The position numbers and the translations under genes were made by a program. From Flavobacterium hercynium (lineage in GTDB: Bacteria; Bacteroidota; Bacteroidia; Flavobacteriales; Flavobacteriaceae), in contig NZ_MUGW01000052.1 of assembly GCF_002217285.1 (NCBI RefSeq), forward strand, positions 1 through 54,618: DNA of 54,618 bases. Reading direction: 5' to 3'. This document shows, one piece after another, positions 26,691 through 35,413 of the stretch. Below the pieces are notes generated by a model. The model was not told where the DNA came from and made no database searches. It saw nothing but the letters and a program-made list of their open reading frames with translations. How positions within the stretch are numbered: the first letter of the stretch is position 1; each line of letters begins with the position of its first letter.

Positions 26691-26993
26691 TACAAATAAT
26701 ATTGTTTTTCAGGATGATACAGTTAAATGAATACCATTACGAGATGTTTTATAAATACTAATTTCAACAATCTGTAATTTAATATTCTTTTTGATCTAAA
26801 ATTATTAAAACTATAAAAAGGCTGGGTAATAAAAATGATTAATGTTTATTATTCTGACTGTTTTTATAAAATTGTTAATTCTATTTTTCAAAGATAGATG
26901 GATGTTTCTAGTGCAATTAATATTATTTTATCATTTATATATCATATTATTGCAAATAAAAAATAAAGTCATACTTCGTAAATTGTTTAAATC
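26691..26993. other. Divergent control region between GH26 and the AraC-family gene
   Basis: This 303-bp AT-rich spacer holds no ORF. It contains the GH26 operon promoter (26889-26916 on the minus strand). The long GH26 leader has no hairpin that I can name. A weak TATTATTG (26945-26952) is the best -7 candidate for the plus-strand regulator gene. Confidence 0.6.
26889..26916 (-). promoter_or_regulatory. Promoter of the GH26 mannan operon
   Basis: On the minus strand the region reads TTG (26914-26916), 17 bp, then TATCTTTG (26889-26896), a match to both Bacteroidetes promoter elements. The predicted leader is about 190 nt long. Confidence 0.65.
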
Positions 26994-27872
26994 ATGAGTG
27001 CTTCTAAAAATTTTTATAGAGAAATCGCGCCGCTTTCTGCCGGAGATAGTTTTTTAGTTTTTGATAGAATCAAAGATAATTTTGATTTTCCCGTACATTA
27101 TCATCCGGAATTTGAAATCAATTTTATTCTAAACGGAAAAGGAGTAAGGCGTGTTGTAGGAGATAATATTGAAGAAATAGATAGCGTCGAATTGGTTTTG
27201 ATTGGGCCTAATTTATATCACGGTTGGGAACTGAATAAATGCACCAGCAAAAAAATTCATGAGATCACAATTCAGTTTCATAACGATTTATTTCCGGAAA
27301 CTTTTCTTTCCAGGCGTATAATGAATCCCATTCGTGATATGTTTAATAGATCTATTCATGGTATTTTGTTTTCTAAAAAAGTAGCCGAAGAATTAACGCC
27401 TAGACTAATAAGACTCTCGAAATTAGACGGAATGGACTACTTTTTAGAAATTACTTCTTTATTATATGATTTGGCCAATTCCAGAAATCAGCGTTTGCTG
27501 TCTACCTATACAGTAGATTATGATACGTTTGATGATTATGATAAAATGAAACTCGTTTACGAATATGTGCAGAAACATTTTGCCGAAAAAATTACATTAG
27601 AAGATGTTGCCAATGTGGCGAGCATGTCGATTATTTCTTTTAATAGATTTATTAAAAAACGTACCGGAAAAACATTTGTAAATTATATCAACGATATCAG
27701 AATTGGTTACGCTGCAAGATGGCTCGTAGAAAAAGACATGAGTGTTTCTGAGGTAGCTTTTAAATCCGGTTTTAATAACATTGCCAATTTCAATCGCAGC
27801 TTCAAAGTCATTAAAAATTGCACACCAAGCCAGTACAGAGAGGATTTTTCCGGATTGAAACGAATTTTATAG
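26994..27872 (+). CDS. AraC-family transcriptional regulator of the mannan locus
   Basis: The 292-residue regulator has an N-terminal cupin sensor domain (HYHPEFEINFILNGKG near residues 34-49, typical of sugar-binding AraC proteins) and a C-terminal pair of helix-turn-helix motifs (about 185-285; ITLEDVANVASMS, then SVSEVAFKSGFNNIANFNRSFK). It has no membrane segments, so it should sense an intracellular sugar, perhaps mannobiose or mannosyl-glucose. It lies between the two divergent arms of the locus and is the obvious candidate controller. Hybrid two-component or anti-sigma regulators, common in PULs, are absent. Confidence 0.93.
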   Translation: MSASKNFYREIAPLSAGDSFLVFDRIKDNFDFPVHYHPEFEINFILNGKGVRRVVGDNIEEIDSVELVLIGPNLYHGWELNKCTSKKIHEITIQFHNDLFPETFLSRRIMNPIRDMFNRSIHGILFSKKVAEELTPRLIRLSKLDGMDYFLEITSLLYDLANSRNQRLLSTYTVDYDTFDDYDKMKLVYEYVQKHFAEKITLEDVANVASMSIISFNRFIKKRTGKTFVNYINDIRIGYAARWLVEKDMSVSEVAFKSGFNNIANFNRSFKVIKNCTPSQYREDFSGLKRIL

Positions 27873-27904
27873 TGATACTTTTTTTGCACAAACAAATATT
27901 ATTT

Positions 27905-27958
27905 TTAACGAAATCGTTTGAATTTTATCAATTTCGTTAATTTTTATTGATTTTTTTT
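27905..27958 (+). terminator. Terminator of the AraC-family gene
   Basis: A 10-bp perfect stem (27905-27914 with 27931-27940) is followed by T-rich DNA including a run of eight T. Confidence 0.8.
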
Positions 27959-27967
27959 AGTCGTTCA

Positions 27968-28036
27968 TAGGGTTGTGATTGCGAATAATGTAATTTTTAA
28001 CCCTGTTTATTTTTATATATGTTTTTTTAAACCCTG
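27968..28036 (+). promoter_or_regulatory. AACCCTG motifs upstream of susC, candidate regulator sites
   Basis: TAAACCCTG/TTAACCCTG copies occur at 27998-28005 and 28029-28036 (31 bp apart), and an inverted TAGGGTT at 27968-27974. They lie about 60-130 bp upstream of the predicted susC -7 element. Binding by the neighbouring AraC-family protein is inferred only. Confidence 0.4.
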
Positions 28037-28096
28037 ATAGTAAAAATATTATCATTAAATGATATAATACTATTAATTTAATGTTTCGTGGTGTTA

Positions 28097-28104
28097 TAGA
28101 TTTG
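28097..28104 (+). promoter_or_regulatory. Putative -7 element of the susC operon
   Basis: TAGATTTG matches TAnnTTTG. No TTG is seen 17-23 bp upstream, which would fit an activator-dependent promoter. Confidence 0.5.
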
Positions 28105-28186
28105 TTAAATAATTTAGAAATAAAAACTCCTCCCTTTTTTATTGCTGAATTGAGAATAAAACAATCTAAACTAACCAAACATTATT

Positions 28187-31100
28187 ATGAAAAAACTAAT
28201 GACTAACTTTATTCATTGGAGTGCGAACCACAGCGCAATTCCTTTGATTTTATTCTTGTTACTGACTAGTAGTTATATGACAGCTCAGGTTAAAATTTCA
28301 GGAATAGTTTCTGATGATAAAGGAATGACCATTCCGGGAGCCAATATAGCGGTAGTGGGTTCTAAAACATCGGCATCAACAGACTTTGACGGAAGATATA
28401 CAATAAGTGTTCCGGAAAATGCAACACTACAATTTTCTTTTATAGGATTTGATTCTCAAAAAATAGCAGTCGCAGGCAAAACCCAAATCAACGTTTCACT
28501 GGTTTCAAGTTCAGAAGATTTGAAAGAGGTAGTGGTAATAGGTTACGGAAGTCAAAAACGAAAAGACGTTAACGGAGCCATATCATCTGTAAGTGCCAAA
28601 GATATAGAGAATATAAAACAAGTCTCTGTAGATCAAATGCTTCAGGGTAAAGCAGCGGGGGTTTCGGTAACCAATAACTCAGGACAGCCAGGAGGAGCGG
28701 CATCTGTTCGTGTTCGAGGAACAACTTCTATTACAGGAACAAACGAACCTTTATATGTTATTGATGGTGTGCCAATTTCCGGCGATGCTACAGGTAAATC
28801 AACAAGTGGTCAGGCTTTGGCAGGAAGAGACGGATTTTCTTCATCGGGAGGAAGCGGGAATAATGCTATGAGCCCATTATCGATGATTAATCCAAACGAT
28901 ATTGAGTCATTAGACATCTTAAAAGACGCTTCGGCAACCGCTATTTACGGTTCGAGAGGAGCTAATGGAGTTGTTATTATTACCACAAAATCCGGTAAAA
29001 AAGGAGCAGGAAGAATTGCGTATGAAAATTTTACTTCTTTTGCTACAGTAGCTAATAAACTAGATGTTTTGACCTTGCCTCAATATGCGACGCTAAAAAC
29101 GGATCTTGCTAATTTATGGGGATTTCAAACCCGTCAGGAATTTTCGCATCCGGAATTATTAGGGTCAGGAACCAACTGGCAGAAAGAGGTATACAGAACC
29201 GCTATTTCAAACAGTCATCAATTATCCTTTTCTGGAGCTAAAGAAGGAACAAGTTATTATTTGTCCGGAAGTTATTTAGATAACGAGGGAACCATTATTA
29301 ATTCAGGGTTAAAAAGATACACAGTAAGATTGAACTTGGATTCTAAAGTAAAATCATGGCTTAGAGTTGGAGGAAACTTAACGGGCGGTATCACAAACGA
29401 AAAAATTACAGTAAATCAAAGTTACGCAGGATTAATTTCGAATACCTTATTGCAGGCGCCGGATATTCCGGTTCGAAATTCAGACGGATCATTTGCAGGG
29501 CCGCCTACATCAGAGCAAAGTGTTACGTATTACAATCCCGTAGCAGAAGCATTGACCAGAGAGAATAAATTGGTTAGAAAAAACTTCCTTGGAAATATTT
29601 ATGCTGAAGCAGAACTTTTTAAAGGTTTGAAATACCGTATTGAAATTGCGGCTAATACAGAGTTTTCTGAAAACGAAGATTTTAGACCTTCTTATGCATG
29701 GGGAAGCCAGGTAAACGTTTTGGCAGATTTAGATGTAAGAAGACAAAATTGGTATTCTACAAATATCAAAAATTTACTGACGTACGATAAGACTTTCGGG
29801 AAACATAAATTCACGCTTTTAGCAGGTCAGGAAGCCAATGATTCTCATTGGGAAGGTTTGATTGCATCGGCACAAGGTTTTAAAACAAATTCAATTCACA
29901 CGCTTAACTTAGCTGATGTTGACAATAATACTGTGACACAATATAAAGGTAGTGCATCACTTTCATCACTTTTTGCCCGTATTATTTATGACTTTAATGA
30001 TAAATACAGTATTACGGCATCTATCAGACAAGACGTTTCTTCTAAATTTGATCCTACAACAAACAATCAGAAAGGGGTTTTTAATGCCGTTTCAGGTTCA
30101 TGGAAATTATCAAACGAATCTTTTATGGAAGGAACACGCCAGTATGTAGATAATATTAAATTTAGAGTAGGTTACGGAGAAACAGGGAATCAGCAAATTC
30201 CAAACAACAGTTACTCTGCCATGTTAGGAACTCAGAATTCCGGTTTAGGAAGCGGTTTCTTGCCATCAAATTATCCAAATCCAAATTTAGTTTGGGAATC
30301 ATTAAACCAAACCAACTTTGGACTTGATTTTACTTTATTCGAAAATAAATTTTCGGCTAGTTTCGATCTTTACGATAAAAAATCAAAAGGGTTTTTGTTC
30401 AAAGTTCCATTACCACTTTACCTGACAGGTGATAATACGCCAGAAGGAAACGGACAATACGGAGGTGTAGGTGCACCATACTCTAACTTAGGAACAATGA
30501 GTAATAAAGGATACGATATTACAGTTGGTTATGATATGAGATCTGCAGGAAACTTCAATTGGAGTACTTCATTAGTAGTATCGCATTACAAAAATAATTT
30601 AGATGATATTGCCAATGGTATTATTTTGACACAAGAAGTAAATACAAACGGATATCAGCCAGTTGTAGTAACTAATACAACGATAGGGAACCCAATTGGA
30701 ATGTTTTATGGTTACAAAACAGATGGATTGTTTAAAGATGATGCAACACTAAACAGTGCTCCACTTCAGTTTGGACAAGCAGTAGGAACAGGTGCGGGAC
30801 AAACTACGTTAGGAGATGTAAAATATGTAGACGTAAACGGAGATGGTAAAATTGATCCGAGCGATAAAACTTTCATCGGAAATCCGCATCCAAAGTTTAC
30901 GTATGGTTTTACCAATAACTTCAAGTATAAAAATTTAGATCTTTCTATTTTTATGCAGGGTTCATACGGAAATGATGTTATGAACTTAACCAGAAGAGGC
31001 GGAACTACGAATACCTCTTTATACGATAATCAATTAGTAGAGGCGTTAGATTATTATTCTCCAACGAATACAGCGAGTAATAATCCGAGACCAATTGCCA

Positions 31101-31393
31101 ACTCTGCGAATACCAACTTATTAATTTCTGATCGTTACGTAGAAGATGGTTCTTATTTAAGAATTCAAAACATAACGCTAGGATATTCATTACCACAAGA
31201 TTTTATTTCAAAATATAAATTGTCAAGATTAAGATTATACGGATCTGCGCAAAACTTATATACGTTTACAAATTACTCAGGTTATGATCCGGAAATAGGA
31301 TCTTTTAATCAAAATGTTCTTTTGTCCGGAATTGACAACGGAAGATATCCGATAGCACGAACATTTTTAGTGGGACTAAACGTAGAATTTTAA
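28187..31393 (+). CDS. SusC-family TonB-dependent outer-membrane importer
   Basis: This 1068-residue TonB-linked porin imports oligosaccharides across the outer membrane. After an unusually long signal region (about 1-34) comes a carboxypeptidase-regulatory-like domain (KISGIVSDDKGMTIPGANI at about 36-54), a TonB-box-like EVVVIGYG near 115-122 and the plug domain (VDQMLQGKAAGVSVTN, then SATAIYGSRGANGVVIITT). The 22-strand barrel fills the rest and ends in an aromatic Phe (GLNVEF). susD follows after 12 bp. Context makes mannan oligosaccharides the cargo. Confidence 0.96.
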   Translation: MKKLMTNFIHWSANHSAIPLILFLLLTSSYMTAQVKISGIVSDDKGMTIPGANIAVVGSKTSASTDFDGRYTISVPENATLQFSFIGFDSQKIAVAGKTQINVSLVSSSEDLKEVVVIGYGSQKRKDVNGAISSVSAKDIENIKQVSVDQMLQGKAAGVSVTNNSGQPGGAASVRVRGTTSITGTNEPLYVIDGVPISGDATGKSTSGQALAGRDGFSSSGGSGNNAMSPLSMINPNDIESLDILKDASATAIYGSRGANGVVIITTKSGKKGAGRIAYENFTSFATVANKLDVLTLPQYATLKTDLANLWGFQTRQEFSHPELLGSGTNWQKEVYRTAISNSHQLSFSGAKEGTSYYLSGSYLDNEGTIINSGLKRYTVRLNLDSKVKSWLRVGGNLTGGITNEKITVNQSYAGLISNTLLQAPDIPVRNSDGSFAGPPTSEQSVTYYNPVAEALTRENKLVRKNFLGNIYAEAELFKGLKYRIEIAANTEFSENEDFRPSYAWGSQVNVLADLDVRRQNWYSTNIKNLLTYDKTFGKHKFTLLAGQEANDSHWEGLIASAQGFKTNSIHTLNLADVDNNTVTQYKGSASLSSLFARIIYDFNDKYSITASIRQDVSSKFDPTTNNQKGVFNAVSGSWKLSNESFMEGTRQYVDNIKFRVGYGETGNQQIPNNSYSAMLGTQNSGLGSGFLPSNYPNPNLVWESLNQTNFGLDFTLFENKFSASFDLYDKKSKGFLFKVPLPLYLTGDNTPEGNGQYGGVGAPYSNLGTMSNKGYDITVGYDMRSAGNFNWSTSLVVSHYKNNLDDIANGIILTQEVNTNGYQPVVVTNTTIGNPIGMFYGYKTDGLFKDDATLNSAPLQFGQAVGTGAGQTTLGDVKYVDVNGDGKIDPSDKTFIGNPHPKFTYGFTNNFKYKNLDLSIFMQGSYGNDVMNLTRRGGTTNTSLYDNQLVEALDYYSPTNTASNNPRPIANSANTNLLISDRYVEDGSYLRIQNITLGYSLPQDFISKYKLSRLRLYGSAQNLYTFTNYSGYDPEIGSFNQNVLLSGIDNGRYPIARTFLVGLNVEF

Positions 31394-31405
31394 AAATTAA
31401 AAGAA

Positions 31406-33004
31406 ATGAAAAAGAAATCTTTTTTAAATAGATATAGTGTGCTGCTTATGGCAACAGCATTTTTGGCCTTCGGTTCTTGTCAGGACGATTTTACCGAAAG
31501 ACCATCAGAAGACGGAATTAGTTTAGACTCCTATTATAGTACAAACGAACAGGTAACTTCTGCTACGAACGGTATGTACAGTAGAACATGGTTTCAGATG
31601 TACAACAAATTCAGATGGGCTTTAGAAGTTGGTTCTGGCAATATGTATTCCGGTTCAGCAGATGTTAGCGGTTTACGAACATTTGCATTGAACGGAAGTG
31701 ATCCGGAACTTGTAAATGGCTGGGCATCGCTTTGGGCAAATGTGCAGCAGGCTAATATGATTATCAACTTTTTGCCTGCACGTGTTGGCGCAGAGGTAGA
31801 TGCCGCTGTTTTAAACAATACAATGGGAGAGGCTTATTTTATCAGAGCCACTGCTTATTTCGATTTGGTACGTCTTTGGGGACCGGTGCCTATTATTGAA
31901 AATCCGTTAGATTATACTAGTGATCCGTATGTGAACACTAATACAGTTGCAGATGTGTACAAATTAATCGTAATGGATTACTTAAAAGCAATTGAATTAT
32001 TGGCAGACAAAAACAGAACGTCAAATTATAGTGTAAACGGACGTGTGTCAAAAGGTTCTGCAAAAGCAATGTTGTCAAAAGTGTATTTGTATCAAAAAGA
32101 TTATACGAATGCGAGAGCTATGGCAGAAAGCGTGATTAATAGCGGTGAGTTCAAACTTTTAGGAGGTGATCTGTTACCGGGTAAAAGCTTTGCAGATCTG
32201 TTTACCTATCCAAATAATAATAACGAGGAATCTATTTTTGCTATTCAGTGGAAAGGTGATGGAGCGTACGGATCAGCCAATAATTGTAACACACAATTTG
32301 GTTTTGTAGATGGTACTTTATCAACTTCAAATGCATCTTATGGTGGTGTTTTTGGTCCGAGTCAGGAAGTTATATTGTCTTTATACGATTCCGGAGATTT
32401 AAGAAAACATGAAACTGTAATGGTAGGAGGAGCGGTTTATCCTACTATAAAAACTTCATTAGGAGTTGGTTTAACAGTTCCTACAGGAAAAGATCTGGCT
32501 CAGGGATCTGGTGGTGCGATTAAAAAATATTGTTTAGGAGTTGTTAACGGTAACGAAACAGGTCAAATAGATGGCTGGGCAATGATGGACAACAATACTT
32601 ATGTAATGCGTTATGCTGAATTACTTTTAATTCATGCTGAAGCCATTTTAGGTGCGGGTTCAAGCACGTCAGATGCATCTGCTTTAAATTCTATCAATCA
32701 GGTAAGAAGAAGAGCAGGATTGAGTAATCTTACTTCGGTAACTTTTGATGAAATTTTTCTGGAAAGAAGAAAAGAACTTTGTTTCGAGGGAGATTATTGG
32801 TTTGACTTAGGGCGTATTGATAAAGGAAAAGCTATTACTATTATGTCAGCACAAAACAGAGGAGACAGACATGGAGCACGCTTTTTTACGCCAAAGTATA
32901 GCGAGGATCATGCAGCCAATGATTTTTATATGGATTATCCGGACAATGAAGTAGCGAAGAATCCAAAATTATTACAAGCTCCGGTTCCGTATACTTTTAA
33001 ATAA
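31406..33004 (+). CDS. SusD/RagB-family glycan-binding lipoprotein
   Basis: The 532-residue surface lipoprotein acts as the lid of the SusC importer. The lipobox ends at C25, and the next residues QDDF match the acidic surface-export signal known for Bacteroidetes lipoproteins. TPR-like helices (EAYFIRATAYFDLVRLWGPVP near 137-157) and the C-terminal RYAELLLIHAEAIL and FLERRKELCFEGDYWFDLGR blocks are hallmark SusD motifs. The tight spacing to susC on one side and the glycan-binding gene on the other indicates one operon. Confidence 0.95.
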   Translation: MKKKSFLNRYSVLLMATAFLAFGSCQDDFTERPSEDGISLDSYYSTNEQVTSATNGMYSRTWFQMYNKFRWALEVGSGNMYSGSADVSGLRTFALNGSDPELVNGWASLWANVQQANMIINFLPARVGAEVDAAVLNNTMGEAYFIRATAYFDLVRLWGPVPIIENPLDYTSDPYVNTNTVADVYKLIVMDYLKAIELLADKNRTSNYSVNGRVSKGSAKAMLSKVYLYQKDYTNARAMAESVINSGEFKLLGGDLLPGKSFADLFTYPNNNNEESIFAIQWKGDGAYGSANNCNTQFGFVDGTLSTSNASYGGVFGPSQEVILSLYDSGDLRKHETVMVGGAVYPTIKTSLGVGLTVPTGKDLAQGSGGAIKKYCLGVVNGNETGQIDGWAMMDNNTYVMRYAELLLIHAEAILGAGSSTSDASALNSINQVRRRAGLSNLTSVTFDEIFLERRKELCFEGDYWFDLGRIDKGKAITIMSAQNRGDRHGARFFTPKYSEDHAANDFYMDYPDNEVAKNPKLLQAPVPYTFK

Positions 33005-33023
33005 TTATTAAAATTTCAACACT

Positions 33024-34073
33024 ATGAAAAATTTAAAAATAAAAAATCTGTTGCATTTCATTGCAGTGATCCTTTTGGCTTTGGGGCTGTTTACTTCTTG
33101 CGATAGTAATGACAGCACTCCGGCAGGTGGCGGACCATTAACCATTACAAGAGTAGCGTTGGCGGAAGCAGGCGATTTAGTTCCGGTTGAAACAGGTGAT
33201 CCAAAAAATTATTACATCATTAGCGGAAGCGGATTCAGCACTGTACAAAAAATTTATTTTAATGATTTCGACACCTACTTTAATCCTGTATTAGTTACAG
33301 ATACGGAGATTTTTGTTTTGATTGATGAAAAAACACCTTATGCAAATTCTTCGAATCAGTTAAAAATAGTGACCAAAACTGGTTCTATAGTTTATGATTT
33401 TGTGGTAAAACCACCAACGCCAAGATTAGGAAGTTACAATCCGATTAATGCCGTAGAAGGAGAAGAAGTTACTATTTATGGTGATTATTTTTTAAATCCT
33501 ATACTAAAAGTAGGCGATGTTGAGGTTCCGGTGGTTTCATCAACTTTAACTGAAATTAAATTCTTAATGCCGGCAGATGCAAAAGATAAATATGTTACAG
33601 TAACTAATATTTCCGGTTCTACAGTTTCTTCAGTTGCTATTGGTTCCGCATTATATGATGATGTTTCCTATTATGGTCTAAGCTTCCCGGATTGGAATAA
33701 TCATACCTATCCAAAAGACGGAACAGCTGCTCAGGGATTAATTTACATCAAATCAAAAATGACAGCTTTTGGCAGCTTACAGGGAGAATGGTCTTGGTTT
33801 GACGAATTAGAGCCGTATGCCGGTATTCGAGTTACGATAAAAGCAGAAAAAGAAGGACAAATAAAATTCTGTTTCAACGGTGATTGGGGTGATTCGACAG
33901 CGCCTTTATTAAAGGTAACAAAAGAATGGAAGACATTCCTAATTCCGTGGTCAGCATTATCATCATCAGATCGCGTACAAAATATTACATTTCAAAATAT
34001 GACAAAAAATGCAGCTGGAGATGGTATCGAAAATACATTCTCTATCGATGACATCGGTTTATATTTGAAATAA
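33024..34073 (+). CDS. IPT/TIG-domain surface glycan-binding lipoprotein (SGBP-like)
   Basis: The 349-residue lipoprotein has its cysteine at C26, followed by DSND, again acidic and fitting surface display. Two IPT/TIG Ig-like domains follow (about 40-125 and 126-205; YYIISGSGFSTVQKIYF and EEVTIYGDYF). The C-terminal domain (about 210-349) is a Trp-rich beta-sandwich with aromatic patches (FPDWNNH, EWSWFDELEPY, CFNGDWGD) suited to binding sugar chains. It occupies the SusE/SGBP-B position after susD. A terminator follows. The specific ligand is inferred from the locus. Confidence 0.85.
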   Translation: MKNLKIKNLLHFIAVILLALGLFTSCDSNDSTPAGGGPLTITRVALAEAGDLVPVETGDPKNYYIISGSGFSTVQKIYFNDFDTYFNPVLVTDTEIFVLIDEKTPYANSSNQLKIVTKTGSIVYDFVVKPPTPRLGSYNPINAVEGEEVTIYGDYFLNPILKVGDVEVPVVSSTLTEIKFLMPADAKDKYVTVTNISGSTVSSVAIGSALYDDVSYYGLSFPDWNNHTYPKDGTAAQGLIYIKSKMTAFGSLQGEWSWFDELEPYAGIRVTIKAEKEGQIKFCFNGDWGDSTAPLLKVTKEWKTFLIPWSALSSSDRVQNITFQNMTKNAAGDGIENTFSIDDIGLYLK

Positions 34074-34105
34074 GAACAAGTTATTTTATTTTGAGTTTTG
34101 TTTTA

Positions 34106-34143
34106 AGTATTCCCTGATTGTAGTATTAGGGAATACTTTTTTA
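34106..34143 (+). terminator. Terminator of the susCD-SGBP operon
   Basis: A 10-bp perfect stem (34106-34115 with 34128-34137, AGTATTCCCT) is followed by a T-run. Confidence 0.85.
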
Positions 34144-34168
34144 GTTTATTTAATTTCAATTGTATATA

Positions 34169-35401
34169 ATGAAAAAAATAATTGCACTATTCGTTTTGAG
34201 TATTTCTTATTTCGGTTTTAGTCAGGGAAACACACATACACAAGCAGGAGGAAAGTTTGAAGGTCTGGCAATGACACCGCCAATGGGCTGGAATTCATGG
34301 AATACTTTCGCAACAAACATAGATGAAAAATTAGTAAAAGAAACCGCCGATATTATGGTGTCATCCGGAATGGCTGCAGCAGGATACAATTATATTGTGC
34401 TCGATGATGGCTGGATGACAAAAGAACGCAATGCAAATGGCGATTTGGTTCCGGATCCCGTTAAATTTCCAAGCGGAATGAAAGCGCTTGTAGAATACGT
34501 TCATAGCAAAGGTTTAAAATTTGGTCTGTACAATTGTGCGGGTACGCAAACCTGCGCCGGTTATCCGGGAACGCGTGGTTACGAATATCAGGATGCCCGT
34601 TTTTATGCTAAGTTAGAAATAGATTTTTTAAAATACGATTGGTGTAATACAAAAGGAATTACCGCTGTAGAAGCCTACACTACAATGAGTAATGCACTTA
34701 AAACGGCCGGAAGACCAATTGTTTTTAGTCTTTGCGAATGGGGAGACAATCAGCCTTGGGAGTGGGGCAAACCAGTTGGTAATCTTTGGAGAATCTCCGG
34801 AGATATTTACCCTTGTTTTGACTGTGAATTTAAACATCCCGAAAATTGGTCTTCCTGGGGATTTATGAAAATTGCCGAAATGCGAAAAGACATCCGTAAA
34901 TATTCAGGTCCCGATCATTGGAACGATTTTGATATGATGGAAGTCGGAAATGAAATGAACGATACCGAAGACAAAGCACATTTTTCTATTTGGTGTATGA
35001 TGGCATCTCCTCTGGTTGCAGGAAACGATTTTAGAAAAATGTCAAAAGAAACACTGGCGATTTTAACTAATAAAGAATTAATTGCAGTGAATCAGGATAA
35101 ATTAGGGATTCAGGGTTTTAAGCATTCGGCAGAGGATGGCTTAGAAGTTTGGGTAAAACCATTAGCAGATGGAAGCTGGGCGGTTACCTTTTTAAACAGA
35201 AGTGAAGTACCTAAGAAAATTAATTTTGACTGGAAAAAGAACCCAATTAAAGATACGGATTTTGGTTATGAAGCTGATTTTAGTAAAACCGTATTCAAAC
35301 TAAAAGACCTTTGGAAGAATAAAGAAGCAGGGACTACCAAAAAGAATTTTGTATCAGACCTTGCTTCTCATGATGTAATTACATTACGATTAACACCATA
35401 A
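34169..35401 (+). CDS. GH27 alpha-galactosidase
   Basis: This exported enzyme (410 residues, signal peptide about 1-18) removes alpha-1,6-galactosyl branches from galactomannan. The GH27 motifs are complete: MGWNSWNTF near 39-47, nucleophile D157 in FLKYDWCN and acid/base D212 in WRISGDI. A C-terminal beta-sandwich starts near residue 310. I place the start at the ATG at 34169. A frame-compatible TTG at 34160 would add three residues and looks less likely because MKKIIALF is a standard signal start. The GH5 gene follows after 12 bp. Confidence 0.94.
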   Translation: MKKIIALFVLSISYFGFSQGNTHTQAGGKFEGLAMTPPMGWNSWNTFATNIDEKLVKETADIMVSSGMAAAGYNYIVLDDGWMTKERNANGDLVPDPVKFPSGMKALVEYVHSKGLKFGLYNCAGTQTCAGYPGTRGYEYQDARFYAKLEIDFLKYDWCNTKGITAVEAYTTMSNALKTAGRPIVFSLCEWGDNQPWEWGKPVGNLWRISGDIYPCFDCEFKHPENWSSWGFMKIAEMRKDIRKYSGPDHWNDFDMMEVGNEMNDTEDKAHFSIWCMMASPLVAGNDFRKMSKETLAILTNKELIAVNQDKLGIQGFKHSAEDGLEVWVKPLADGSWAVTFLNRSEVPKKINFDWKKNPIKDTDFGYEADFSKTVFKLKDLWKNKEAGTTKKNFVSDLASHDVITLRLTP

Positions 35402-35413
35402 AAGGAATTTATC

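Larger units (their letters stand above)
27873..28186. other. Control region upstream of susC
   Basis: This 314-bp spacer without a gene holds a strong terminator for the regulator gene (27905-27958), AACCCTG-type motifs (27968-28036), a -7 element (28097-28104) and a leader of about 75 nt. Confidence 0.6.
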
